DNA from: Salinimonas marina
GTDB lineage: Bacteria; Pseudomonadota; Gammaproteobacteria; Enterobacterales; Alteromonadaceae
Length of the DNA stretch: 64,000 nucleotides
NCBI RefSeq assembly: GCF_015644725.1
Contig: NZ_CP064795.1
Span: forward strand, 1,734,501 to 1,798,500
Direction of reading: 5' to 3'
The notes under the pieces were generated by a model, which was not told where the DNA came from, did not search any database, and was given only the letters and a program-made list of their open reading frames with translations. Made by a program: the position numbers and the translations under genes. How positions within the stretch are numbered: position 1 is the stretch's first letter; each line of letters begins with the position of its first letter. Shown piece by piece: positions 53,409 to 61,983 of this stretch.

Positions 53409-55099
53409 GACGACTCCGACAGGCCATTTCGATAACGTTTGGTTTCATCACATACTGCTATCGTAAGCTTTATGAACGCTATGGCTTTCTCGATGCTATG
53501 TAAAGCGCCTGAATTAACACCATTTGATTGAAACCTAAGCATAAAATCACGTTTAGCCTCTGCACGCTCGAGAATCAATGAATGATCCGCATTTAAAAGT
53601 GGTCTGAAATTTAAGCAACCATAGCAAGGTATCGGTCTTACCAAGTGCGTTTTATGTTGACAGGTTTGACAGGTTGGTGCGCTTTTCTCCACGCCTATAG
53701 CTACACCCACCTCATCTTCAATTAATAAGTCTGTTTGCTTTAATGTAGTAACCGGATTAAATGCTTCCCTGAGCAATTCATTTGCTCCATAATTTTTATC
53801 AATAAACTGCCTCTCCTTTAACCCGAGCTGTAAGTATGCTCTGGCATTAGGTATCGTGACATTCGTAATTTTAGAGATATCGGAAAGTGATCTCCCTTGT
53901 ATGGCCGCATTACATAACCAAGTGTGTCTTAATCTATTGTTTGTGCCTTGCGCAGTTCCATGCCTTTCCGAGAAGCCTTTTCCAATTTGGGCTTCGTAGC
54001 TTTTGATGTTGCTCTCGGATTGATGAAAAATGCTGGAGTTTTCTTGCTTCATTGCGTTATAAACTTTTACATCAGTTAACTCTGCCGTGAAAAGCTCATG
54101 TGATGGAATAATAGGGCAGTGAAGTATTAAGCGTGACGCTTCAGAAGCATGGCCTTTTACTCCCAGTTGTTCAAGATGCAAAGATAATCCTTTTAGGTAA
54201 ATGGCTCGAAAGTTTAAAATCAGTAATGAGCAAGATTCACTGATAGGTATTGTCCACCGCTCAGGTGTAGCCCTCCAACTATTATCACTCTTGTTTTGTT
54301 TTATTTTAAAGCACCTGAAGTGAAGCGACTTTACACCTATATACGTCGGTTCTGCATCAACATTAGCATCACGAAAAGAGGTTCCTACAGGCAAAACATC
54401 ACACCATTTCAGCATCGCTATCTGCCTGGGTCTTCTTGCTAGTTGTAGCATGAGGCGATACGCGACAACTGATTTAAAGTAACTAAATGCTCTCCTCTTT
54501 ATTTGACCTCTGGGGCTGTTTCTTTGTTGATAGAAAGACATGTCCGTTGGTGGAGTGGTCGGTAGTTCAGCGCACAATGTTCTTACATTGTGAAGCAAAG
54601 AATCGTATTCGTAGTCGGTGAGGCGTCCTTTGGTTGGATGCAAAGCGTTAAAAATTTGTTTGTGTTTATACTCCTTTGTAATCTCGTGATACTCCATCAT
54701 GTGTTTGTGATTGAGTTTCTTTACAGCCGTGCTAATGAACCCCTTGAGAGTTTTTCTAGTCGAGCTTTTGAGTTCATTCCATTTATTCTTGAATTCGTCA
54801 ATACTAACTTTGTCGTTTGGAAAAGCGTCGATTAAAGCGAATCGCTGAGTTGATACGGTGGCCGCAGTTTTTGTTTCTGCGTAATGAATCAGCGTATCAA
54901 TTAAAGTATCTCTTAATATTGGGTTAAATTTAAATGAGTTAAGCCATCCGACATCAACTGTGTTCCCTTTGCCGATAGAAGAGAGTACCCACATATCGTC
55001 ACTAGTCTTAACAAATAATCCAGATTGACTATAGAACTCAGTTGCAACATCTATCTCTGAAGTAAAAGAAATCTGGTTTTTATTCTTTTGACCCATCAA
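53405..55099 (-). CDS. Tyrosine-recombinase-fold protein with altered active site (second of trio)
   Basis: A 564-residue protein with a recombinase-type RRPRQIAMLKW segment near 225 and NNRLRHTWLC near 390, where the usual first His of H-x-x-R reads Asn. The Tyr region (ARAYLQLG) is present but atypical. A CQTCQHKTHLVRPIPCYGC cluster near 490 could bind zinc. The missing His suggests a structural or DNA-binding role rather than catalysis, like the recombinase-fold protein of strand-biased elements. It overlaps both neighbours. Confidence 0.75.
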   Translation of the reverse strand: MMGQKNKNQISFTSEIDVATEFYSQSGLFVKTSDDMWVLSSIGKGNTVDVGWLNSFKFNPILRDTLIDTLIHYAETKTAATVSTQRFALIDAFPNDKVSIDEFKNKWNELKSSTRKTLKGFISTAVKKLNHKHMMEYHEITKEYKHKQIFNALHPTKGRLTDYEYDSLLHNVRTLCAELPTTPPTDMSFYQQRNSPRGQIKRRAFSYFKSVVAYRLMLQLARRPRQIAMLKWCDVLPVGTSFRDANVDAEPTYIGVKSLHFRCFKIKQNKSDNSWRATPERWTIPISESCSLLILNFRAIYLKGLSLHLEQLGVKGHASEASRLILHCPIIPSHELFTAELTDVKVYNAMKQENSSIFHQSESNIKSYEAQIGKGFSERHGTAQGTNNRLRHTWLCNAAIQGRSLSDISKITNVTIPNARAYLQLGLKERQFIDKNYGANELLREAFNPVTTLKQTDLLIEDEVGVAIGVEKSAPTCQTCQHKTHLVRPIPCYGCLNFRPLLNADHSLILERAEAKRDFMLRFQSNGVNSGALHSIEKAIAFIKLTIAVCDETKRYRNGLSESS

Positions 55100-56336
55100 T
55101 CTTTTCCTGGTGCCTTGTCATTAGTTCGATTGCAATCAATTGCTCATGTTTGTCATTATAAACTCTCCCCATTTGCGAATCAGGCGCATGACCCATCGCG
55201 TTTCTTCTGAGGTCTTCTGTGTATTCTCTATCTAACCCTTTTTTCTTTGCTATTTCACTTAATCGTTCATTCCATTTATGTCTTAAGAGGTGAGGGTGAA
55301 TTTTGAAATTCAACGAAGTTGAGACTCGAGAGAACATGTAGTTAACCATTTCTCTTGTGATAGGTAATCCAGCAGTTCCGTGACTGTTTTTTTCTGCAAC
55401 AAAGAGAAAATCATGCTTTTTGGAAGCAGTAAACTTATTTCTTACATGGCTGATATAAAACTCTATATCCTTCATTAAGCTTGGTTTGATTCCAGACATA
55501 TGAGATCTTCCAGTTTTCTTGTCAGGTCTATTGATACGAGGGTCGCTCTTATCATCAGGATAGGAGTACACTTTTATTTTGTTGTACTCATCATGAAATT
55601 GACAGTCTGATATCTTTATCTTACATACTTCACTTCGCCGAATACCTGCCTGTTCCATTATTGAGAGAATTAAATAATTTCTTAACTTAGATGACTTGAA
55701 TGGGTTGTTTACATTGCTTGGAATTATAATTTGTAGGAATTGCTGATAAATATCATTAGGAATGACGCTTTCCACTAATTCGACTGGCTGTGCTGAACTC
55801 TTCGTGTTCGTATAGCTCTCTTTAGCCTTTAGCTTGCAACACATCGTTTCGAATGCATTGATGAGACCTTGCGGGGGAAACTGATCCCCATGAAAGTGAC
55901 TGAACAAAAATTCTAGGTATTTTCTGAGCGTTCTAACTCGCCCAGAACGAGTCTCGACAGAGACTTTACAACTGTCATGGAGCGATGCAGCGATAGCGTT
56001 TCTGATATTTTTACTTTGAACGCTCGGAATTATAGATATCCTCTGCGTTCGCTCAAAAGAATCTTTCCTTAACATCAACTGGCCATAGAATTTACTGATT
56101 TCAGTTGAAGACAATAGTGTTCCAGCAGCTATTCTTTTCTCCAAATCGATTCCGTGTGATTCGAAGTATCCCAGCACAATTTTTAGCTCTTGAGCAATAC
56201 GCTGTTTAGTAGAAAAAGACGCATTTAAAAAGACATCATAGATGAACGCATTTGCAAGCGGGTAAATCGGGATCTCATTTTCATCAACAAAAGCTACAAA
56301 CCGTCTTGAACCAACTGGGTAAACACTTACTTTCAT
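55080..56336 (-). CDS. Tyrosine recombinase at the element's right end (first of trio)
   Basis: A 418-residue integrase with EQAGIRRSEVCKIKI (Arg near 233), HPHLLRHKWNERL (His, Arg near 345) and GHAPDSQMGRVYNDKH (His, Tyr near 385), a full catalytic set. It is the outermost gene, about 160 bases from the right terminus, and first in the operon of three. It probably carries out the strand exchange at the 6-base cores. Confidence 0.88.
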   Translation of the reverse strand: MKVSVYPVGSRRFVAFVDENEIPIYPLANAFIYDVFLNASFSTKQRIAQELKIVLGYFESHGIDLEKRIAAGTLLSSTEISKFYGQLMLRKDSFERTQRISIIPSVQSKNIRNAIAASLHDSCKVSVETRSGRVRTLRKYLEFLFSHFHGDQFPPQGLINAFETMCCKLKAKESYTNTKSSAQPVELVESVIPNDIYQQFLQIIIPSNVNNPFKSSKLRNYLILSIMEQAGIRRSEVCKIKISDCQFHDEYNKIKVYSYPDDKSDPRINRPDKKTGRSHMSGIKPSLMKDIEFYISHVRNKFTASKKHDFLFVAEKNSHGTAGLPITREMVNYMFSRVSTSLNFKIHPHLLRHKWNERLSEIAKKKGLDREYTEDLRRNAMGHAPDSQMGRVYNDKHEQLIAIELMTRHQEKIDGSKE

Positions 56337-56487
56337 GGTTTACAGAATATATTTAATTGTTAATCGGTAACTCAAAAGTTACCAAGCTTTACTAAAACAT
56401 TCAAAGGATAATAGGATAAAGCGTCAGAGTTTCTTCTAATGATGATTTAGAAAGAGCTTAAGAGGGGGATGTTGGTTTACAAAATAT

Positions 56488-56506
56488 TTATTTATTATAA
56501 TTTACC
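56488..56506 (-). repeat. Right end of the element: core and inverted repeat
   Basis: On the minus strand the core GGTAAA (56501-56506) is followed by TTATAATAAATAA (56488-56500). This mirrors the left end (TTCTATTAAATAA). The core differs from the left one by a single base (T for C), consistent with a 6-base spacer brought in from a different site. Confidence 0.8.
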
Positions 56507-56686
56507 ACCAGACAGACACACCATGATTTTGTCATTATGTTCAATCATGCCGAAGTCGGCTATGGCTTTACCCACATTTCGGCGAAGACGCTTCTGCAGT
56601 TTATTAAAACTGTATTTTTGTTTGCTTTGCGCACTGGTTAGCGCTTCTGGCTGGCCCGCCTGGGGCTGGTCGGCATGTTGACTCAT
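56501..56686 (-). pseudogene. ttcA: ttcA, 5' part, cut by the integrative element
   Basis: From the ATG at 56686 this encodes about 62 residues ending [10 protein letters not shown], the first half of the PP-loop. The frame then enters the element and stops at 56495. Joined to 31448-32218 it would give a normal host TtcA. Placement just downstream of uspE is the usual gammaproteobacterial order. Confidence 0.93.
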
Positions 56687-56773
56687 ACAAATTCTGTTCA
56701 GACTTTCAAAAGCCGTATTATACAAAATCAAGATGCCGAACGTCACCCTTAGCAGCAGTTAATTGCGAATGAA

Positions 56774-57694
56774 TCAGGTTACCGGCGATTCAAAGCCATC
56801 GGGTTTAATGGCCAGCACATCACAGTGCAGGGCATCAATGACCCGCTCGGCGGTATTGCCGATAAACGCCGCCGACAAACCGACTCTGCCTACGGTACCA
56901 ATAATCACCAATTCAGCATCCAGGCTATGGGCCATTTGTGCCACAACTTTTTCGGGTAGCCCTTCACGCACATGGCACTGTTCGGCCGGTAGCTCATAGC
57001 GGGTGCTGTGGCGATCCATCTCTTGCTGGTGATGCTTTTGTACAGCGTGATGATAGGCTTCGGTGTCGAACTCGGGAATTTCTACGGCAATACTCACCGG
57101 TGCATGAGGATAAGCATTAACCAGATGTACATTACCGGTCAGTAAACTGGCGTAATCTTTGGCAATATCGGTTATTTTATCATTAAGCTGGGCATGCTCA
57201 GGATCTTCGGTACCCACATTTACTGCGGCAATAATGTTGCCCTGGGGCGGCCAGGCATGGGCTTTTACCATCAGTACCGGAGTGGGACATTTTCTGAGTA
57301 AATGCCAGTCGGTGGGTGTAAAGATCACCGAGGCCAGATCATCGGCTTTACGGCTGCCTTTTAAAACAATATCGGCATCACATTCTGCCGCTGTGCGGAT
57401 AATTGCTTCAAACGCGCGGCTTTCCCATTTAACAATAAGCTCTACCGGCCGCTCGGTATAGCGCCGGATTTCTTCTTCCAGCCAGTCACGCTGGGATTTT
57501 AAAACAGCACTGCGCATGGCTTCACGTTCATTGCCGGATAGCATGGTGGTCATTTCATAAGAAAAATCATACACCACCAACAACGCAACCAGGGTCGCGT
57601 CGGTTTTTTCGGCAAGCTCAAGAGCACGCGAAAAGGCGGGCTGACTATCAAGATCATTGTCAATCACCGCCATTATGGTTTGGTAGTTAATCAT
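56774..57694 (-). CDS. uspE: Tandem universal stress protein UspE
   Basis: A 306-residue protein with two Usp domains. The first opens YQTIMAVIDNDLDSQPAFSRAL. The second ends LVIIGTVGRVGLSAAFIGNTAERVI, a nucleotide-binding G-x2-G-x9-G-like loop. UspE lies between fnr and ttcA in many gammaproteobacteria. Here ttcA follows but fnr is not next to it. It is cytosolic and linked to stress resistance and motility/adhesion in E. coli. Confidence 0.93.
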   Translation of the reverse strand: MINYQTIMAVIDNDLDSQPAFSRALELAEKTDATLVALLVVYDFSYEMTTMLSGNEREAMRSAVLKSQRDWLEEEIRRYTERPVELIVKWESRAFEAIIRTAAECDADIVLKGSRKADDLASVIFTPTDWHLLRKCPTPVLMVKAHAWPPQGNIIAAVNVGTEDPEHAQLNDKITDIAKDYASLLTGNVHLVNAYPHAPVSIAVEIPEFDTEAYHHAVQKHHQQEMDRHSTRYELPAEQCHVREGLPEKVVAQMAHSLDAELVIIGTVGRVGLSAAFIGNTAERVIDALHCDVLAIKPDGFESPVT

Positions 57695-58136
57695 GGCTTT
57701 TCTCCCCCAAGGCTGATTTCACACAATTATAAGTGTAATACCATTTAGCGCTGACTTCCTGGTGCGGTAACAAAAAAGTATGTGGCACCGGCTTTAATAC
57801 GCCATAAAAGGCTGGGCTGGCTGCTGTTTACCCGAATTGGTGCTGCTAGCTGGCTTGCCCGCGCCTTCATCAAGGCTATTTTTTTGAAAGCGGCTGAGCG
57901 CCCCAAAATGTCGGTGCTGCCCAGGGCCTCGCCAGTCAGAAATGTGAAAGCAGAAAACCTGCGCGGCTCAGACTGCTATGATCGATATCCCAAAGCCAGA
58001 ATACCGGTGCTGTACGCCGGTTACACCACGTGTTAAGCGGCATCAGTCATTCGCCAGCCCGGATAATTTCAGCGCCAGCGCCATCAATCATGAAGGGTGA
58101 AGTATGGTCGCCGCGCAAGGGCGGGTAAAAACACTA
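57695..58136. other. Intergenic region where fnr would be expected
   Basis: In many relatives an fnr-type regulator gene lies between the cco assembly genes and uspE. This 442-base gap is too short for one, and I see no FNR-like motif on either strand. A 84-codon frame at 57782-58036 (plus) has no support. The gap probably contains the uspE promoter and the end of the cco transcript. Confidence 0.5.
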
Positions 58137-58829
58137 TTAATGATGGTGCGCAGGCAGGATCCCAGCCTGACCCAGAAACACAGAACCAACCAAAAACAGC
58201 GCATACAGGGCCAGGAATATGGCCACCGATTGTCTTAACCAGGGGCGCTGAAGTGAGCTGGCCAGCCAGGAAGCACCGATGCTGCTTGCCAACAGCGCCG
58301 GCAGGGTGCCCAGGCCAAAGCACAGCATGACTAATGCACCTGTGGTCGGGTTGCCACTGATCATGGACCAGCTTAGTGCGGAATACACCAGTCCACAGGG
58401 TAGCCATCCCCAAATCATGCCGTAGGGCAAGGCGGCAATGGGGTGACGAAACGGAATAAAGCGCTTAGACAGCGGTTGTATATGTTTCCAGATAACCGCG
58501 CCGGCTTGTTCGAGTTTACGTAAACCCAGCCACCACCGGCCCAGATAAGCCGCCATGGCAAGTAATAACAGGGCGCTGAGCACTTTTAATATCGGAAAGC
58601 TGCCCGGCACACCTTGGACCGAGAGCTGGCCCACAAAGCCTGCCACTGCCCCAAATAAGGTGTAGCTTAAAATGCGCCCGGCGTTATAGCTCAGGGTGTA
58701 GGGCCAGTGACTATGGGCAGTGGGGGTAGCAAAGCGCAAGGCGCCGGCAATACCCGAACACATTCCCACACAGTGCACTCCGCCGGCTAAGCCGATAAGA
58801 AGCGCGCCCATAAGACTAATCTCGGTCAT
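58137..58829 (-). CDS. SafE/TauE-like membrane protein of the cbb3 cluster
   Basis: About 230 residues from the ATG at 58829, as the frame upstream to 58958 lies inside ccoS. Six hydrophobic helices are present. LAGGVHCVGMCSG near residue 12-24 has a Cys/His motif typical of this group, annotated as sulfite exporter TauE/SafE or CcoA-neighbour proteins, and a GWLPCGLVYSALSW motif lies near 145. It overlaps ccoS by 14 bases. Metal transport for oxidase assembly is plausible but unproven. Confidence 0.8.
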   Translation of the reverse strand: MTEISLMGALLIGLAGGVHCVGMCSGIAGALRFATPTAHSHWPYTLSYNAGRILSYTLFGAVAGFVGQLSVQGVPGSFPILKVLSALLLLAMAAYLGRWWLGLRKLEQAGAVIWKHIQPLSKRFIPFRHPIAALPYGMIWGWLPCGLVYSALSWSMISGNPTTGALVMLCFGLGTLPALLASSIGASWLASSLQRPWLRQSVAIFLALYALFLVGSVFLGQAGILPAHHH

Positions 58830-59013
58830 TGAGCGCCTTACGTTCATCAGCCAGTTTTTTTTCCTGTTCGGACAAATCGTCGTCAAACAGAATGCTATAG
58901 CCCTGGCGGTCCAAATCTTCGAACTGTTTACTGCGTACTGCCCAGAAAAATACTGCAATGGCGATGGCGACGATGATTACCGCCAACGGGATCAGCACAT
59001 AAATAATATTCAT
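58816..59013 (-). CDS. ccoS: cbb3 oxidase maturation protein CcoS
   Basis: A 65-residue protein with one N-terminal membrane helix (IIYVLIPLAVIIVAIAIAVF) and a short acidic tail with the DLDRQGYSILFDD block seen in CcoS proteins. CcoS is needed for cofactor insertion into cbb3 oxidase. The ATG overlaps the ccoI stop by 4 bases. Confidence 0.93.
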   Translation of the reverse strand: MNIIYVLIPLAVIIVAIAIAVFFWAVRSKQFEDLDRQGYSILFDDDLSEQEKKLADERKALNDRD

Positions 59014-61409
59014 CCGGCTATCCTGATAAGACGCGTGGAATTGATGATTACAATGATACTACTTAACGACATTCCTACAACCGCCATCCACGGCTGCAGA
59101 ACACCACTGACTGCCAGCGGCAGCACACAGATATTGTAGCCCAGCGCCCAGCCAAAATTTTGCCGGATAATACGGCGGGTTTGCTTACTGATCTTAAATA
59201 ACCCGGGCAGTGCGCTCAGGCTCTCGTTTAAAAAAATAATATCAGCGCTGGCTTTGGCGATATCAGTACCATTACCGACGGCGACCGATACATTGGCCTG
59301 GCTAAGTACAGGAGCATCATTGATGCCATCGCCCACCATCATCACCTGATGCTGATGGTGTTGCATACGCTTTAGCGTGATGAGTTTGGCGGCCGGGGTG
59401 AGGCCGGCATACACAGTTTGGATACCAAGCTCGTCAGCGGTGGACTGAGCATTTGGCTGGCTGTCACCGCTCAAAATGCAACAGTGTTTGTCGTTAAGGG
59501 TTTGCAATACCTGATGCACGTCGGGTTTTACCGTGTCTGCAATATGCCAGGCACCGATAAGTGTATCATTACATGTCATCAGCACATTTGCGGCAAAGGG
59601 CAGGGTGGCATCGACCGTGTCGGTAAACCCGGGGGAGCCTATTTTATAATGGTTTTGCTGGCACGTGGCAGAAAGCCCTGAACCAGGATGGGTCTGCACT
59701 GTCAGTGGTGGATTAGAAGCCTGGTTCACAGGCTGAGGGTGAGTTATGTCGGTAAAAGCCATGGCCAGTGGATGCGACGAATGTTGCTCAATCTGACATG
59801 CCATAGACAACACCGCATCGGCGTCGTCGGGTTGGGCATACCAGGCCTGTACTATACGAAAATCACCCCGGGTTAGAGTTCCGGTTTTATCAAATGCGAT
59901 AGTATCGATAGCAGCTAGAGTTTCAAGGATGTCGCTACGTTTAAGCAGTACCCCCCAGCGATTGAGTCGGGCCATCGCGCAGGTCAGGGCCGTGGGGGTG
60001 GCCAGCCCAAGCGCACAGGGGCAGGTGGCCACCAGAACCGCCACTGTGATCCACAAGGCCTCTGGGTTTCCCTGGGTGTACCAGTAACCAAAGGTGGCAG
60101 CTGCAATGAGCAGCACCATAGTCACAAAACCGGTGGCGAGTTTATCTGCCAGTACCGCCACCGCGGGCCGACTGGCCATTGCCTGGCTTTGTAAGCGCAC
60201 AATCTGGCTGATCAAAGACGCATTGAGCGTAGCGGTGACCTTGATGGTAATGCTGTGTTCCCGATTTAAGGTGCCGCCAAATACGGTATCCCCGGGATGT
60301 TTGGCAACCGGAGTGGACTCGCCGGTAAGCATAGCTTCGTCAACGTAGGTACTGCCGCCAATGAGACTCCCATCTACCGGAATGATTTCACCGGCACGAA
60401 TCAGGATACGGTCGTCACACAGCAGTTTTCGGGCCAGCACTGAGGTGTGTTCATGATCAGTGACTTTAGTCGCGGAAACCGGCATATATTTGAGCATATT
60501 GGCCGAGATCTGCATGGCCTGGTAGCGACTCTTATGTTCGATAAACCGGCTGAGCAACAATAAAAAAATAAACATGCAGATGGACTCAAAAAATACCTGG
60601 CCGGTTTGCTGCCAGGTGGCCCATAGCCCACTAAGGTAGGTGATCACGATGGCCAGCGTTATCGGCACATCCATATTGACCGTGCGCGCCGTCAGCGCTT
60701 TTACCGCACCGGTGTAAAATACTGAGCCGCAGTACACTACCACCGGGGTGGTCAGTAGCAATGCAATCCAATTGAAGTATTGTCGCATAACCGAGGTCAT
60801 ATTCCCCAGCCAGTCAAAATAATGCGCGGCCATGAGCATCATAACCTGCATCGTCATTATGCCCGCCAGCCCCAGTTTTTTTACAAACTGTTGCTGCTCG
60901 CGATGATAAGAGGCTTCGTGTTCGTCAGGCTGAAACGGAAAGCCCTGATAGCCGATTTTTTTCAACCGGGCCAGCAGGGTACTTAATCTGGTCTGCTGGC
61001 TGTTCCAGCGAAGTAAGGCCCGGCGTTGTGAGACATTCACGGCTATCTGCCTGACCCCGGCGGTTTTGCTTAACTGTTTTTCTATAAGCCAGCCGCAGGC
61101 GGCACAGCTGATCCCTTCAATGGTAAGCTCTATTTCCTGAAGATCGCCATCGTGATGAACAAAGTCCTGTTGCAGTTCCGGATCATCAAATAAGGCAAGT
61201 TCGGAGGGCATCAAGTCCGCGTCGCGGGCCTGGGCGGCAGGTTGAGTCCGAAACCGATAATAGTCTTCCAGACCATTGGCCACAATGGCCTGGGCGACTG
61301 CCTGACAGCCGTAACAGCAAAACCGGTGGGTCTGAGCCAGCACCTCGGCTTCAATAGCACAATTCTCAGGCAGGCGCTGGTGGCAATGAAAACAAATGTC
61401 CGGGGGCAT
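59010..61409 (-). CDS. ccoI: Copper-transporting P1B-type ATPase CcoI
   Basis: A 799-residue ATPase. The N-terminal CFHCHQRLP and CCYGCQAVA clusters and a GISCAACG heavy-metal site (about 120) precede eight membrane helices. These include the CPC motif (CPCALGLATPTA) near 480, the phosphorylation site FDKTGTLTRGD near 523, SSHPLA and GDGINDAPVL near 700. It delivers copper for the binuclear centre of cbb3 oxidase. Overlaps ccoS downstream and abuts ccoH upstream. Confidence 0.95.
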   Translation of the reverse strand: MPPDICFHCHQRLPENCAIEAEVLAQTHRFCCYGCQAVAQAIVANGLEDYYRFRTQPAAQARDADLMPSELALFDDPELQQDFVHHDGDLQEIELTIEGISCAACGWLIEKQLSKTAGVRQIAVNVSQRRALLRWNSQQTRLSTLLARLKKIGYQGFPFQPDEHEASYHREQQQFVKKLGLAGIMTMQVMMLMAAHYFDWLGNMTSVMRQYFNWIALLLTTPVVVYCGSVFYTGAVKALTARTVNMDVPITLAIVITYLSGLWATWQQTGQVFFESICMFIFLLLLSRFIEHKSRYQAMQISANMLKYMPVSATKVTDHEHTSVLARKLLCDDRILIRAGEIIPVDGSLIGGSTYVDEAMLTGESTPVAKHPGDTVFGGTLNREHSITIKVTATLNASLISQIVRLQSQAMASRPAVAVLADKLATGFVTMVLLIAAATFGYWYTQGNPEALWITVAVLVATCPCALGLATPTALTCAMARLNRWGVLLKRSDILETLAAIDTIAFDKTGTLTRGDFRIVQAWYAQPDDADAVLSMACQIEQHSSHPLAMAFTDITHPQPVNQASNPPLTVQTHPGSGLSATCQQNHYKIGSPGFTDTVDATLPFAANVLMTCNDTLIGAWHIADTVKPDVHQVLQTLNDKHCCILSGDSQPNAQSTADELGIQTVYAGLTPAAKLITLKRMQHHQHQVMMVGDGINDAPVLSQANVSVAVGNGTDIAKASADIIFLNESLSALPGLFKISKQTRRIIRQNFGWALGYNICVLPLAVSGVLQPWMAVVGMSLSSIIVIINSTRLIRIAG

Positions 61410-61888
61410 CAGGGATTAATCGTGACCGGCTGTTTTGAGGGTAAAAATACCACTGTTTGCAGTTTCCAAACCAGATCGACCGGCTCTATGGTCACCCGCC
61501 ATTTGCCAGTTATATCCTGTTTGATAAAACCCCGGTAAACGCCGTTGGCATCCCGGCTCAATAATACCGAAATGTCCCTTGAGGCCAGGGTGGTGTGGTA
61601 TAGCGATAGTCGTATGGCGGTACCCTGGGCAGGCATACCGGATAAAAACGTTACCAGTACGACGCCCTTTTCAATTTGCAAAGAAGTACTGATATTGCGA
61701 ACTTTGGCCTCCTGTTCACGGGCTATCGAGGCATTGATGGCGCGGCCTTCTTTATAATAGTCATCCACCACCAGGGTGTCCTGTGTATTTATTGCCAGAT
61801 AGAGCATGAGGCCGCCCATTATCAATGTGACAAAGGGCACCACGATGAAAAACCAGGGCCAGAATTGTTTATACCAGGGATCGTGCAT
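61409..61888 (-). CDS. ccoH: cbb3 oxidase accessory protein CcoH/FixH
   Basis: A 159-residue protein with one N-terminal membrane helix (FIVVPFVTLIMGGLMLY) followed by a periplasmic domain; DDYYKEGRAIN near 45 is a FixH-type segment. CcoH helps assemble the oxidase. Its stop codon shares one base with the ccoI start. Confidence 0.9.
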   Translation of the reverse strand: MHDPWYKQFWPWFFIVVPFVTLIMGGLMLYLAINTQDTLVVDDYYKEGRAINASIAREQEAKVRNISTSLQIEKGVVLVTFLSGMPAQGTAIRLSLYHTTLASRDISVLLSRDANGVYRGFIKQDITGKWRVTIEPVDLVWKLQTVVFLPSKQPVTINP

Positions 61889-61939
61889 GATGGGCTATTT
61901 ACTACCTGAGAATGAGACTACATTGAGAAAATTGAAGAT

Positions 61940-61967
61940 GGCGCAGCTTCTTATAAGAAGCTGCGCC
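61940..61967 (-). terminator. 28-base perfect inverted repeat between ccoP and ccoH
   Basis: A 14-base stem with no spacer base (GGCGCAGCTTCTTA and its complement), 17 bases after the ccoP stop. It is followed on the minus strand by a pyrimidine-rich stretch. It is likely a transcript-stabilising or partially terminating hairpin that lowers expression of the assembly genes relative to the structural genes. Confidence 0.65.
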
Positions 61968-61983
61968 ACGAACAGGTCAGTGG

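Larger units (their letters stand above)
32213..56506. mobile_element. 24.3 kb integrative element inserted in ttcA
   Basis: The element proper is 32219-56500. Its ends carry a 13-base imperfect inverted repeat (11 of 13 matches) next to a 6-base core (TTTGCC left, TTTACC right). Three tyrosine-recombinase-fold genes lie at the right end and one small helical gene at the left. From memory, this layout fits the strand-biased circularizing integrative elements (Tn6283 type) and, more loosely, GInt islands. Cargo is a replacement ttcA, three candidate or known defence modules and an integron. Base composition is more AT-rich than the flanks. Confidence 0.88.

Noticed and set aside
53405..56336. 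Integrases belonging to the prophage
   Set aside because: They sit at the terminus of the ttcA island with matching end repeats, 36 kb from the tRNA fragment and across host genes.
57782..58036. 84-codon open frame on the plus strand in the uspE-cco gap
   Set aside because: Composition is typical of an antisense or random frame, with no family resemblance and no ribosome binding site.
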